Below are positions 47,572 to 58,348 of a DNA stretch of 64,000 bases, piece after piece. The position numbers and the translations under genes were made by a program. Each line of letters starts with the position of its first letter. Within the stretch, counting starts at the first letter, position 1. A model generated the notes under the pieces. It did not search any database. It was not told where the DNA came from and worked only from the letters and a program-made list of their open reading frames with translations. Source of the DNA: Ricinus communis (taxonomy: Eukaryota > Streptophyta > Magnoliopsida > Malpighiales > Euphorbiaceae); contig NC_063264.1 in the NCBI RefSeq assembly GCF_019578655.1, positions 11,635,213 through 11,699,212 of the forward strand. Direction: 5' to 3'.

Positions 47572-48466
47572 TGATATGGACTAGCCTAGGAATGGGCATG
47601 GAAATATTAAAGATGATTGACAAGAGTTGCTACATCAAGGCCGATAGAGAAAACTAAGGATCTTGAAGAATATGGACATAGAGAGCAAGATCAAGTCCAA
47701 TGGACCAAGGATCCAATAGCCTTGCCACAAGGCCATATTACTAGATCAAGAGCTAAGAAGTATTAAGAGGCCTTAACAAAGCATATCCAAGGCTTAGCAA
47801 TCCACATTTGGGCGTACCAAGGAGATTATTTGAGACAAGAAAGTGTAGATCACATCACTTTTAATATATTACAAGTCCAAGTTCAAGAGGGGCCAATTCT
47901 ACAAGCCACACTTGGGCTTTAGTTTAAGTTTGTTATTTGGGCCTATTTACCTTACACTTAAATGAGGCCATCCACAAGACTTGTTTTTAAATTAGGGTTT
48001 TCTTTAGTTGCTATGGGTGGCTACTTATGTGTTTTAGCTTAATTAGGAATTGTCTTTAGTTATCTTTTAATTAGGAAGATTATCTCTATCCTTTTGAGAT
48101 ATGTTTCCTAAGCAGCTAGGATTAGGGTTTGTGAGGCTAAGCCTAAAACAAATTTCTTTATATAATTCGACTTTTATCAATAATATTTCAAGTATTTTTC
48201 CTTTCAAAGTTGTTACTTTTGAACCTTGTGTTCTTGAGTGAATGAAATCAAACTTATCAAAGGAATTGATCTATCCTTTGTGGCGTTCATAGATTGGGGT
48301 TTAAAGGCCTTAGTTTCCTTTAGGTCCTAATCTAAAGATCATTTCTTTCGATATGTTCTTAGCTTCCTTAGGCAGGTATATTAAATTGCTAAGGAGTTTT
48401 CTAGCTTGTAAATCATGGTTCACTTAACCAATGGGTTCGTGGTTTCAATTCTTGGAGGTTCTTATC
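47572..48466 (+). repeat. 5' LTR of a Ty3/gypsy element
   Basis: Starts TGATATGGACTAGCC where satellite stops (TTTATTCATCT) and ends near GTTCTTATCA just before a degenerate PBS, length about 895 bp. It includes an ATTAGGGTTTTC tract and a GCTAAGGAG motif shared with the end of the LTR at 2789-3804, suggesting a related lineage. The 3' LTR is absent. Confidence 0.75.
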
Positions 48467-48469
48467 ATT

Positions 48470-48481
48470 TGATATTAGAGC
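48470..48481 (+). promoter_or_regulatory. Degenerate Met-tRNA primer-binding site
   Basis: TGATATTAGAGC differs from TGGTATCAGAGC at two positions, both transitions. It lies three bases after the LTR end at 48466, the same spacing as at 5408-5410. Confidence 0.7.
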
Positions 48482-49274
48482 TTTGGCTCTAAGATCAGGT
48501 TACTTATCCTTTACTTTACATTATTTTGTGAGTTCTTTCTTTAAAAGTTTTAATTTAGTTGTTGATTGAAAAAAAAGAAATTGAAATTCAAAATTCAAAA
48601 AGAAAGGGAAAAATATAAAAAAACATTGACATTCGAAATTAAAAAAAAAAAAGATTGTAGTAGATACATAATCGGCCATATTAAAGATTGTGTTTAAAAG
48701 TTTCTTATTTGGTTTATTTTCTTATATTGATATTCTTTCCTATTAAAAATAAAATTCTCTTTTTGGATTGTCTAAAGAATCCAATTTGGAATAGGAAAAC
48801 AGTTTTGCAAGATCTAAAGGATTTAATTATTCCATATAAGGATTTGATTACTTGGTCAATAAGAAGTCCTAAATCAACTCAATTTCCTAGTTGGAAACAA
48901 ACTCCTAAAGTGCCGAATATATCCTAATTAGTTCTTGGTATTTTCGTTTGCATGTCTTTTGCTTCTTTTGAGTTTTCTTGTTTATTGGCTTCTCAATTAT
49001 TACTTTTGTTTTGACCGTTTTGCTTCAATTAAGACTTTAACACTTCTATTTGTGAATTTCACTAAAACTAATCGGTTTCTCTATATTGTTTTGCTTTGAT
49101 TTACTTAAGAACATAATGGGAGTAAACGAAGAGGTGTGAGGAATACCCTTGAGTGATATTTCATCAATTGAGTGAAAGCACGAGCGAACACCCCCAACTT
49201 TGAGAGCAAACACGTGAGGGAATAATTTGTGAGGTCCTATATTTTTATCTTGTTTACTAACTTTTATTGTAGCA
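48482..49274 (+). other. Leader between PBS and gag
   Basis: AT-rich untranslated leader of the Ty3 element with long A and T runs (about 48570-48660). The open frame 48688-48927 inside it has no recognisable domain and sits where leaders are normally non-coding. I see nothing else. Confidence 0.5.
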
Positions 49275-50807
49275 ATGTCTAATGATTCTTTAAAACGGAG
49301 ATGAAGGGGCGAAGTTAATTCCCTAAGGCATGAGATAGGCCGATTACAAAGGACACTAATGGAGATAAATGATTCCATCAAAAGAATGAACTTGCATAAT
49401 AATGAAAGATTTGTAAGTTTAGAGCAAAGAACACCACCTGTTGGTCAAGGCACTAGAGGAGTTCGAAGAGATATGAACCGGGGTGGCTATGGATCTAACT
49501 TGGATAGGATTGATTGATCTGATTCTTGATAGATTTTGTAAGAAACATGTTGTGGAATTATTGTGAAGAACGTCTAATGTCAAATTCATGAAGAAAGACC
49601 TCGACCCAACACTTTACTAGAAGTGTGAACCTTGGTATAGAAGGGTTTTGGATGCCACACTCAAGATCAGAAAGAAAGTGAGTGATGAGTCTCAAAGAAT
49701 GCCACAAGAACAAGTCTTGATAAATTCACAAGTTCTTAGAAGAACCAAGAATTGAATTCTCTCAATGGAATCAATAATAAAAATTTTCATTAACTTGAAC
49801 CATTCGACTATAGTGTGTTTACAAAGCCAAAGATACAACCTTAACTTCCTTTACATGTTTAGGAAAAAACTAGAATAGGAAAATGAAAATGAAAGACTAA
49901 ATTAGAAGTTTCCTAAATAACAAAATAATTAATTATAGTGCTTTAGGCAATCTTTGATATAGGAAGAATGGACTAAATCAACATCTAATATTCCTAAATA
50001 ACTAAAAAGGGCGGCTGACCTTGTTTGCTAAATAAAATTAGGCACCTAGCATGCACCTCCTTGTTTCCTCTTTAAGCTTATTTCCTTGCTTCCTCTTTAA
50101 GAATTTGGCCTTCCCTTGTTTCCTCAAGTAAAATTTCGTCCAAAACTTAAGGATTCTTGGCCAACATGTTGAATTAGGTTAATAACAAGATTGGGCTTGA
50201 TTAACTCTAAACCTTCATGTGGCTTCGAAGGCTTGGCCCAAATATCTTGAATAAGACCATTGAAGGCCTTCTTCATTCTCTTGGCTCTAGCTCTTGTAAT
50301 TGGGCCACCCTTGATAAATTATGGATCACTTGAGCTTGGAACTTGATCTCCTTGACTTAGTTGGCTACTTGGTTCTTTAGGCTTTGGGGTTGCATCATTG
50401 ATGAGGAGTATAATATGGATTATGAAGAGGATGACAATGCCAAAATTATAGGTAATGTCCGAGATAATAAGGGAGGTGCAAAGGGAGGCCGAGGTCTATG
50501 TAAAGGAAGAGGAGGCCGAATGCAGGATTTTAGACGGAACCGAGGCTTTGAGGATAATGTGGACTGAAATTTGGAGAGCATTAAACTCAAAATTCCTTCC
50601 TTTAGAGGCAAAATAGATCCAGAAGCTTACTTGGAGTGGGAAAAGAAAGTGGAGCTCATCTTTGATAGTCACAATTTAAGTGATGGGAAGAAGTTGAAAC
50701 TTGTCGTCACTCAATTCATGGATTATGCCATAGTTTGGTGGGATCAAGTGGTGATTAGTAGGAGGATGAATCTCGAACATCCTATTGACAATTGGTATGT
50801 AACGCCT
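49275..50807 (+). pseudogene. Gag of a Ty3/gypsy element, split by a nested solo LTR
   Basis: Starts at 49275 (MSNDSLKRR), has one stop shortly after (49302-49304), then continues with RLQRTLMEINDS, MNLHNNERFVSLEQRTPP and GGYGSNLDRID up to 49514. The frame resumes in phase after the nested LTR at 50403 (YNMDYEEDDNAK) and, after a stop at 50565, reads IKLKIPSFRGKIDPEAYLEW and KLVVTQFMDYAIVWWDQV, the conserved gag core. At 50807 the chromovirus LTR cuts it off and the rest is lost. That the frame meets in phase across the insertion shows the gag was a single frame before the LTR arrived. Confidence 0.88.
49510..50402 (-). mobile_element. Solo LTR nested in gag, with 5-bp target duplication
   Basis: LTR 49515-50397 (883 bp), flanked by TTGAT at 49510-49514 and 50398-50402. 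On the plus strand it starts TGATCTG and ends GCATCA, the reverse of the TGATG...CACATCA ends of the element at 4420-7130. Its reverse complement shares blocks with that family, such as ACTTGTTCTTGTG followed by CATCACTCACTTTCT. It is therefore a solo LTR of a related family in minus orientation, left by recombination between the two LTRs of a full insertion. Confidence 0.9.
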
Positions 50808-53109
50808 GCATTTTCTCATCATCCATGTTATGTGCATTTACATTTAATCATTGGGCATATGATGGTATATCAATGATATTTTTATTTTATGAGAACATAT
50901 ATATATTAATTATAAGTAGAGAATAAGAAGCATGATATTAGATTATTAATTTAGATAAGTTGATTAAGTACTTGGGTTATGTGTATTAAGCCTTAAGACT
51001 TAATTGAACCAATAGTTGAAGGTTGGGTAAATAGATTGGACTTAAAAGATACAATTAAAAGTTAGTACCTATATATGGTTAGTAAGAATTAATTTAGGGT
51101 GATAAAAATAGTTTAGTAGGTGGTGGCATTAAGAGAGGAATATTGGAAATTGGAACCATGAGTAAGCTCATTTTACCTCTTCATTTCTCTAAAATTCGTA
51201 CATGGCCAAAAACACAAAATTTGGAATAAGAGAGAGGAGTGGAATACCTAGAAAAACTCAAGATTAAGATAGGATTTTGCCAACTATTGAAGGAGCCAAG
51301 CTAAAGCTAAAGGATTTAAGCATATTAGCAACCCAAAAGCTGAAATTGGTAAGTTGTTACTTGAGTTTTATTAATTTGTCATTAGGGTTCTTGATTACAA
51401 ATTGGAAAAACTTCATTTGATGCTCTCATTGATTAATTAAAGGTCTGATTATCATGAATTAGTAGAGTATTGAATGATTGCATAAAGATTAAGCTTGATT
51501 TAAGTTTAAGTATGTTAAGATAGAAAACTGTCAAAATTCCAGCAACCTTGATCTTCTGTATTTTAGGCATAACATGGGTTATATAAGTCCAAATTAAGCT
51601 TAATTGGTGTCTATGGAAAGTTTAAAGAGTCCTCTATAACTTTGTAGTTTTGTGATTTTGGTATTTTTGCCGTTTTGGTTGCTTAAATTGAGCAAAAAGA
51701 TTGCTGCTCGGGTACAACTAGCTGTATAGCCCTTGCTCAGTAATTTGAAAATAATTAAATCTATAGAAGTCGGAATTGAGTAATTCTTCTTGGAGATGAA
51801 ACTAGACGCATAAATGGATATGTCTATTTAATATGAGATTTTTTTATTAAGCCAATTTTGCCCAGCAATAAATATACCTTGGTACTAAATTCTGTCTAGA
51901 AAACAGAAATGTTGGAGATTAGTTTTATGCAATTTATTGATGTTAATTTGAGTTAAATTGGTATTTAACTAGATGGGAAATGTTTATAGGATATTAAAAC
52001 AGTAATTGAGAGTCTTAGAGGAAGAGTTAGACCTATGAATTAGAGAGGGGATGATCTTGTAATGCATTAGAACTCGCATTTACATGAATATTTGTAATAT
52101 GCATGAAATGTGAATTGATGAATGTGTTGACAGGTACTCAAAGGCATGGAAAGGAAGTTGTGGAGAAAGGAGGTTCTTATATGCTAAAGGAATAAGTATA
52201 TTTTGAGTAAGTAAATAGTTAATATTTGCTATGTTCATATATTTAATCAAATGTTCCGCAAATGGTTGCGTTTGCTTAATATTGTTTCTGTTTGAATGAC
52301 TGAGATGGAAATGATTGGTGTTGAGTGGAACAATTGTTATTGCTGAAATATGATATAAGTGAAATAATTGAATTGTGATGTTAAGTGCATATGTGCATGT
52401 GAATGGTGGATTCCCCTATGAAAAAAAAAAGATATATATATAAAGCCTTGGGAGGCTAAAGCCTAGAGAGGCTATAAAAGTGTATAATGTGAGATGAGGC
52501 GAGCCTTACGTGTGTGATATGTGAGGATGAGGCGGAGCAGCATATTAAAGGGGATCCACAAGCCGTGAGAACTAACCATAATTGTTGAATTGTATTTCTT
52601 CTATGATGGTTGTAATGAATTGAGTAGAATGGTATGACTTTATACCTAAACCATGAATATCATGGAAAGTTATGTGATTGGGTGGAAATTGTATTAAGTG
52701 TATGTGATATAGATTATGTTGATTATTTATTTACTGAGCTGGAGGCACACCCCTCTCCAAAATTTTTCTTTTCAGGTTTGTAAATAGTAGTGCATCCGTT
52801 GGTTGTATGCGAAGTCTAGCTTTTAGCAGTTCTGTCAAGTTGGGCCAGTTTTGTGAAGTCTCCTCCTGATGCATTTTTGTATGCAGTTATGTGATATATA
52901 TGGAAGTATGCCTTATAAGGCATAAGAAGATGTTTGTAATACTTGTTAAATGATGTTTAAGTATAATCATATGTTTATATGTTAATAACCTTGTGTCTGG
53001 ATTCTTAACAACCTACATATTGACCTATCTACCTGTAGTATATATTCTACGACGCTTGTATGCTTCCCCGGCTAATGTTTATTGGTTAACATGTGATGGG
53101 GGTGTTACA
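50808..53109 (+). repeat. Complete chromovirus LTR, plus orientation
   Basis: From TGTAACGCCTGC to GGGGGTGTTACA, 2302 bp; inverted near-copy of 35477-37783 with only scattered differences. TATA-like GGCTATAAAAGTG is at about 52480-52492. It is a 5' LTR because the PBS follows. Its left neighbour is the interrupted gag of another Ty3 element. Confidence 0.93.
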
Positions 53110-53115
53110 TTTTAG

Positions 53116-53127
53116 TGGTATCAGAGC
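53116..53127 (+). promoter_or_regulatory. Primer-binding site, initiator Met tRNA type
   Basis: TGGTATCAGAGC, six bases after the LTR end, perfect match to the plant Met-tRNA PBS. Confidence 0.93.
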
Positions 53128-53227
53128 AGGGATTAGATTCATTGGGAGTAGATTCATGTTGCACATCATTAAGCATATGATATATGTTCTTTGAACTTGA
53201 CTGAATATTTGCATTTCATATATATAG

Positions 53228-53680
53228 ATGGAGAGACAAGGAGAACACGCAACTGGCCCAGATAAGTCATTAGAGTCTGTGCATGGTCATGAAAATGCAT
53301 CTGAACATGATCAACATGATGAGCATGAGCTACATTCTGAAAATGCTGCACAATCGAATGTACAAAATGTTATGGAACAGTTTATGGATTTTCTGATGCA
53401 ACGGGCAGCTCAACAACAAGCACCTACCGGACTCAACAACAAAAGGTTGTGATAGATAAGAATTATGAAAGAGTTAGGAAACAAGGTGCTAATGTTTTTC
53501 AAGGTACTACTGATCCTGCTGAGGCTGAGGAATGGTTACGAAATACAGAAAGGGTGTTGGATAGATTTAATTGCACATCCGAACAAAGGCTTCTATATAC
53601 AGTATCTTTAATAGAAAAAGATGCACTTGATTGATGGGAAACAGTTTTAAGAAGCAAAGATCGACCAATGACTTTGAAAG
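53228..53680 (+). pseudogene. Truncated chromovirus gag, plus strand
   Basis: Starts MERQGEHATGPDKSLESVHG at 53228, about 100 bp after the PBS. The first frame ends at 53452 (APTGLNNKRL) through a frameshift; the next reads IDKNYERVRKQGANVFQG, EAEEWLRNTERVLDRF and ALD with a TGA in place of a tryptophan codon. It is cut at about 53680 (DRPMTL) where satellite sequence resumes (GAAAGCCCTCATTCC). It corresponds to 34913-35358 in inverted orientation. Confidence 0.9.
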
Positions 53681-56011
53681 CCCTCATTCCATATGAAGAA
53701 GAAATTAGAAGCTAAATATGAAAAAATAAATAAATAAAGATAAAAACTGAAGTCAAATAAAAAACTAGAGAGGAGTTGACTGGCCAACAACTTTCAAAGT
53801 CCCAAATTTTATGAGCTGGCTTAATGAAAATAAGGAAAAATTCGCGTGGGCATACCTAATAATACTCCGACCCAAATTACTTCATTATATACAGCTTAAA
53901 CATTAAAATGTGCAAATTCCTACTTGGATTAATTGAAAGCAATATGATTTCTCCATCACGCGCGTGGATATGTGTCTCGTCCTGCTTGATCATCAAGTCA
54001 CACTATAATGCCATTGATGAAGCTTATCAATTACGTTCCCATGACTCCTTAATAAAAATAAGGAAAAATATGCGTAGGCGTACCTAATAATACGCCGACC
54101 CAAATATGCTTCATTATATGCCTCCCAAGCATTAAAATGCATGCATTCCTACTTGTATGAATAAAAAGCAATATGATTTTTCCTTTGCGGGCATGGATTC
54201 GCATCTCATGCTGCTTGATCATCAAGTCACACTCCAATGCCACCGGTCAAGCTTGTCAATTGGGTTCCCATGATTCCTTAACGAAAATAAGGGGAAATTT
54301 GATTTGGCGTACCCATTAACACTCTAGCCTAATTTACTTCATTATATGCCTCCTAAACATCAAAATGCTCTCACTCCCACTTGGATTAATAGAAAGCAAT
54401 GTGATTTCTCCCTTACGTGGGTGGATTTCCATCTCATCATGCTTGATCATCGAACTAAGCCCGAATGCTACTGGTCAAGCTTGTCAATTGCACTCCCATG
54501 ATTCCTTACGCCAGTCCTTGTGTCATCAAGAGTCCTCGTGCCTTGAGGAACAAGGAATGATGGAGATCCCAATGGTGTGAATCCTGAATTGAAATATTTG
54601 GGCATGCCTCGATTCTAGGTGTTCCCTCTTTCCTCCAAAATATTCGTCTACTATCATTCAGAGAATGATATCAATACTCGATCAGCTAATTTTCTTTCTT
54701 CACATTTTTCCAAGCGTTGGATAGGTGCTTATGATCATCGTTTTTGTGCACTTTAAGTCAACACTCATGTTTATGCCTCCAAATAATACTAAACTATCAT
54801 AATAAATAGAGATAGAAAGAGAGACACAAAAGAAACAAACAAAATGACAACATAGGTGGGGTTTTCACGCCAATAAGGAAAGAAATCATAAGTTTTTTAT
54901 TCTCTTCCATATGGTTAAGCGTAAGGATCAAATCGAATTGGTTTAAACATAAGGGTAGACAAAGAACACAAAAGAAAGGAAGGACATGAGCAATAATTGT
55001 ATGTTCGCTAGCACGAGTGTTGATAAGTCCATAAGGTTCTTGAAAGAACCCATAACATGATTTTCTGTAAGGTAGAAAGCTAAAATATGCTCACTAGGCT
55101 CAAGTATTCAATTGCATGCAGCTTTTATAGTGCGAAAGCGCTCATTCCATAAGGAGAGACTAGAAGTTAAATATGAAGAAGAAAAATAAAGAAAGATGAA
55201 TAAACTAAAGTCAAATCAAGAACTAGAGAGGAGTTGATTGGCTAATAACTCTCATAGTCCCAAATTTTCATAGCCAGCTTAATGAAAATAAGGAAAAATT
55301 CTCGTGAGCATACCTAATAACATTCCGACCTAAATTACTTCATTATATACGTCTTAAAAATCAAATTGTGCACATTTCCACATGGATTAATCGAAAGCAA
55401 TATGATTTCTCCATTACGCATATGGATTTATGTCTCGTCCTACTTAATCATCAAGTCACACTCTAATGCCATCGATAAAGCTTGTCAATTACGTTCCCAT
55501 GACTCCTTAACAAAAATAAGGGAAAATCCATGTGGGCATACCTAATAATACTCCGATCCAATTTGCTTCATTATATGCCTCCCAAACATCAAAACACATG
55601 CCTTCCCACTTGTATTAATTGAAAGCAGTATGATTTCTCCCTTACGCGCATGGATGTGCATCTCGTGCTGGCTGATCATCAAGTCACCCCCCAATGCCAC
55701 CAATCAAGCTTGTCAATTATCTTCCCATGATTCCTTAATGAAAATAAAGGATAATTCGAGTGGGCATACCGAATGACACTCCAACAATTGTGGGCCTACC
55801 TAATAACACTCTGACCCTTATTACTTCATTATATGCGTCCCAAACATCAAAAGGCTCCATTACCGCTTGTATTATGCTTGGATTAATCGATAACAACATG
55901 ATTTTTCTCTTACGCCCATGGATTTATATCTCGTCCTACTTGATCATCAAGCTAAGCCCTAATTCCACCTATCAAGCTTTTCCTTTGCATTGCCATGATT
56001 CCTTTGCGAAA
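53681..56011 (+). repeat. Satellite of about 1 kb per monomer, plus orientation, with local duplications
   Basis: Starts inside a monomer (GAAAGCCCTCATTCC). The segment with ACTTCATTATAT, AGCAATATGATTTCTCC and TTGATCATCAAGTCAC is repeated in tandem several times: near 53880, 54110, 54335 and again near 55335, 55570, 55825, with a spacing of about 230 bp. The satellite has thus also expanded sub-monomer pieces. Frames 54365-54580 and 55760-56047 follow the repeat and are not genes. Confidence 0.87.
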
Positions 56012-57016
56012 TGGGTATTATCAAATTCGCATGAAAACTGGGGATGAGTAAAAAATGGCTTTCAAGACCAAATAAGGCTATATGAGTGTTGTTTGGGTTA
56101 ATAAATGCACCTAGTACATTCATGAGATTAATGAACCATGTGTTGCGTGAATTTCTTGGTAAATTTATAGTTGTATATTCTTATGACATCTTAATTTATT
56201 CAAAGAATCTTGATGATCAAGTTTTTATGTTAGATGTGTCTTAGAAGTTCTTAAGAAGGATAGGCTATTTGCCAATCTTAAAAACTGTAGCTTTTGTTTA
56301 GATTGAGTCATCTTTTTTGGCTTTCTAGTTAGTTCTAATGCTTTAGAGGTTGATGAAGAAAAGGTTAAAGTTATCAAAGAATAGCCGACACCTCAAAACA
56401 TTAGCCAAGTTAGAAGTTTCCATGGTTTGATAGCTTTTATTTGCAGTTCATTAGGGGCTTTAGTAGCTTAACCGCACTATTGAGTGAGATAGTGAAAAAG
56501 AATGTTGGATTTCATTGGTATGATGCACAAGAACATGCACTTAATTTACTTAAAAAATAAATTATGTAATACACCTTTATTGATTACCTTAATCTGATAA
56601 GGCCTTTGAGATTGAGTGTGATGTTAGTAGCATTGGAGTTAGGGCTATTTTGATGCAAAAGGTAAGACACATATGTTACTTTAGTGATAAATTGAATAGG
56701 GTAGTATTGAGGTACCCAACATATGATAAGGAGTTATATGCATTGGTTCATGCATTACAAACTTGGCAACATTATTTATTGCTCAAATAGTTTGTAATAC
56801 ACACAGCTCATGAATGTTTGAAGCATCTCAAAAGGCAAGACAAGCTAAATCTTGAAGGTGTGGAATTCATTGGGATCTTTCCATATGTTATCAAATACAA
56901 GAAAGGTAAGGACAATGTGGTTGTTAATGCTTTATCTCGAATTTATGCACTACATAGTACTGTTGATTCTAAGTTATTAGGATTTGAATATATAATAGAA
57001 TTGTATGTTGATGATT
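56012..57016 (+). pseudogene. Ty3/gypsy RT-RNase H fragment
   Basis: Begins abruptly in the RT palm (GYYQIRMKTGDE, about 56014) and ends after the RNase H ([19 protein letters not shown], about 56880-56940; [16 protein letters not shown]). The catalytic box reads [13 protein letters not shown] at about 56170-56210, where F/Y-x-D-D is expected, so the first catalytic aspartate is lost. Many stops. Satellite lies on both sides; no LTR, PBS or PPT accompanies it. At the right end, TTTTGATGTTTGGGA is present twice (57016 and 57040), a possible repair footprint. Confidence 0.88.
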
Positions 57017-57156
57017 TTGATGTTTGGGAATGCAATAATTTTGATGTTTGGGATGCATATAATAAGTAATTTAGTTCAAAGTGTTATTAGGTAGAGCCAT
57101 ACGTATTTTCCCTTCTTTTTGTTTCACTAGCTCTTAAAATTTGGAAATAAGAGAGT
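57017..57156 (-). repeat. Satellite piece, minus orientation
   Basis: Contains TTTTGATGTTTGGGATGCAT, TAATTTAGTTC, GTGTTATTAGGTAG and AAGAGAGTTAT, the usual order of a minus-oriented monomer, and stops where the candidate solo LTR begins. It switches orientation relative to 53681-56011 across the retroelement fragment. Confidence 0.75.
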
Positions 57157-58348
57157 TATCAAGGATAAAGCCTATTTAGTAGTAAATCCCTCTCATAAGT
57201 TAAGTATTTCATGAAACAAACAACAATTAATTCAATTCAAGAGTTGGAATTCCACAAAATTAGGTTTAAACCTTTGTCAAGTAATTAAACCCCTAATTCT
57301 AAGAGGAGGAGATGAATCTCTTCCCAAACACACTCACTTAGGTCATGCATCAAGATTAAAGAACTACTGAACCAAAGGATCTTGTAGATCCATCTCTAGT
57401 ATCCCAATCAATCTTCAATCCTTAAGATATGATCAATTAATAAAAGTTATCTCTAATCAGTTTATGAAATCAAATCCCAATTAATACGTCTACTTATCAA
57501 TTGAAAAAGATAATTAAGCAATCAAAGGAACAAAACAACTCATAGAAAAGATTTAATTGCATTAACTTTAAAACAATTTATAGAAAACAAATTAGGGTTC
57601 ATCAAAACCCAAATAGTAAGAAATTTAGTTCCTAAACATTACAATAAAGAAATAAAGATTAGGGAAAGAAAATCTCAAACTATTTATGGAAGAGTAGAGA
57701 TAAAAATCATCACTCTTGAATCTCCAATCTTGGAAAGTAATGAAAGAGATGATGTTCTTCCTTGAGAAATAATCAATAAAAATCCTAAAAATGAAAGGAA
57801 AATGAAGTTTGTAAGTGTTTCTCTCTTTAGAAACAAAAATATGACAAAACCTCCTTCAAAAGAACCCACAAGTCCCCTTAAATAATATCTTTATATTCAC
57901 CACATGGGGGCCACAGGGGCACCACACGACTGTGTGACGTCCTTAGCTCATAATCGCTCTTGAAACAATCCTCTAGGTCACACGAGAAGACCACATGGGC
58001 ATGTCCTCCTCTTGCGTTATGCCTTGAACAAACTGGCATTTTTTATAACTCACACGAGAAGCCCACACGGGCATGTGCTTCCTGTGTGACAAATTCCTAC
58101 AATCTACAACTTTCTGAACTTCACACGGGAAGACCGTACGGGCAAGTTCTTCCCATGTGTGCCCGTGTGCTTCTCCATCTTTTAATAAACAAGTGTTTTG
58201 ATGCTAAAACTTCTTCTAATAGTATAAGCTTTGCCAAGTACCTAAAAAAGACTGAAAATAAACTCTAGCAAACAAATTAAACTCAATTAAGGTGAAATCA
58301 AGATAAAACAAGACTCATAAGTAAGTGCTTTTAACACTTATAAGTAGT
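57157..58348 (-). repeat. Candidate solo LTR of a Tat/Athila-like element
   Basis: About 1.2 kb of non-satellite sequence between two satellite pieces. It resembles the 38611-40091 LTR in character: AATTAGGGTTCATC tract, long A-rich stretch, and a GC-richer patch (57900-58175) with repeated CACACGGG/CATGTG motifs, including inverted arms CACACGGG (58122-58129) and CCCGTGTG (58162-58169). No flanking duplication is apparent, and about 0.4 kb of monomer is missing at the site, so a deletion accompanied or followed insertion. Frames 57684-57869 and 57960-58268 are not recognisable proteins. Confidence 0.5.

Noticed and set aside
48688..48927. 79-codon frame as a gene
   Set aside because: It lies in the untranslated leader between PBS and gag and has no recognisable domain.
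57157..58348. An Athila-type LTR with firm boundaries
   Set aside because: I could not find a target duplication or clear TG..CA ends, so it is kept only as a candidate solo LTR.
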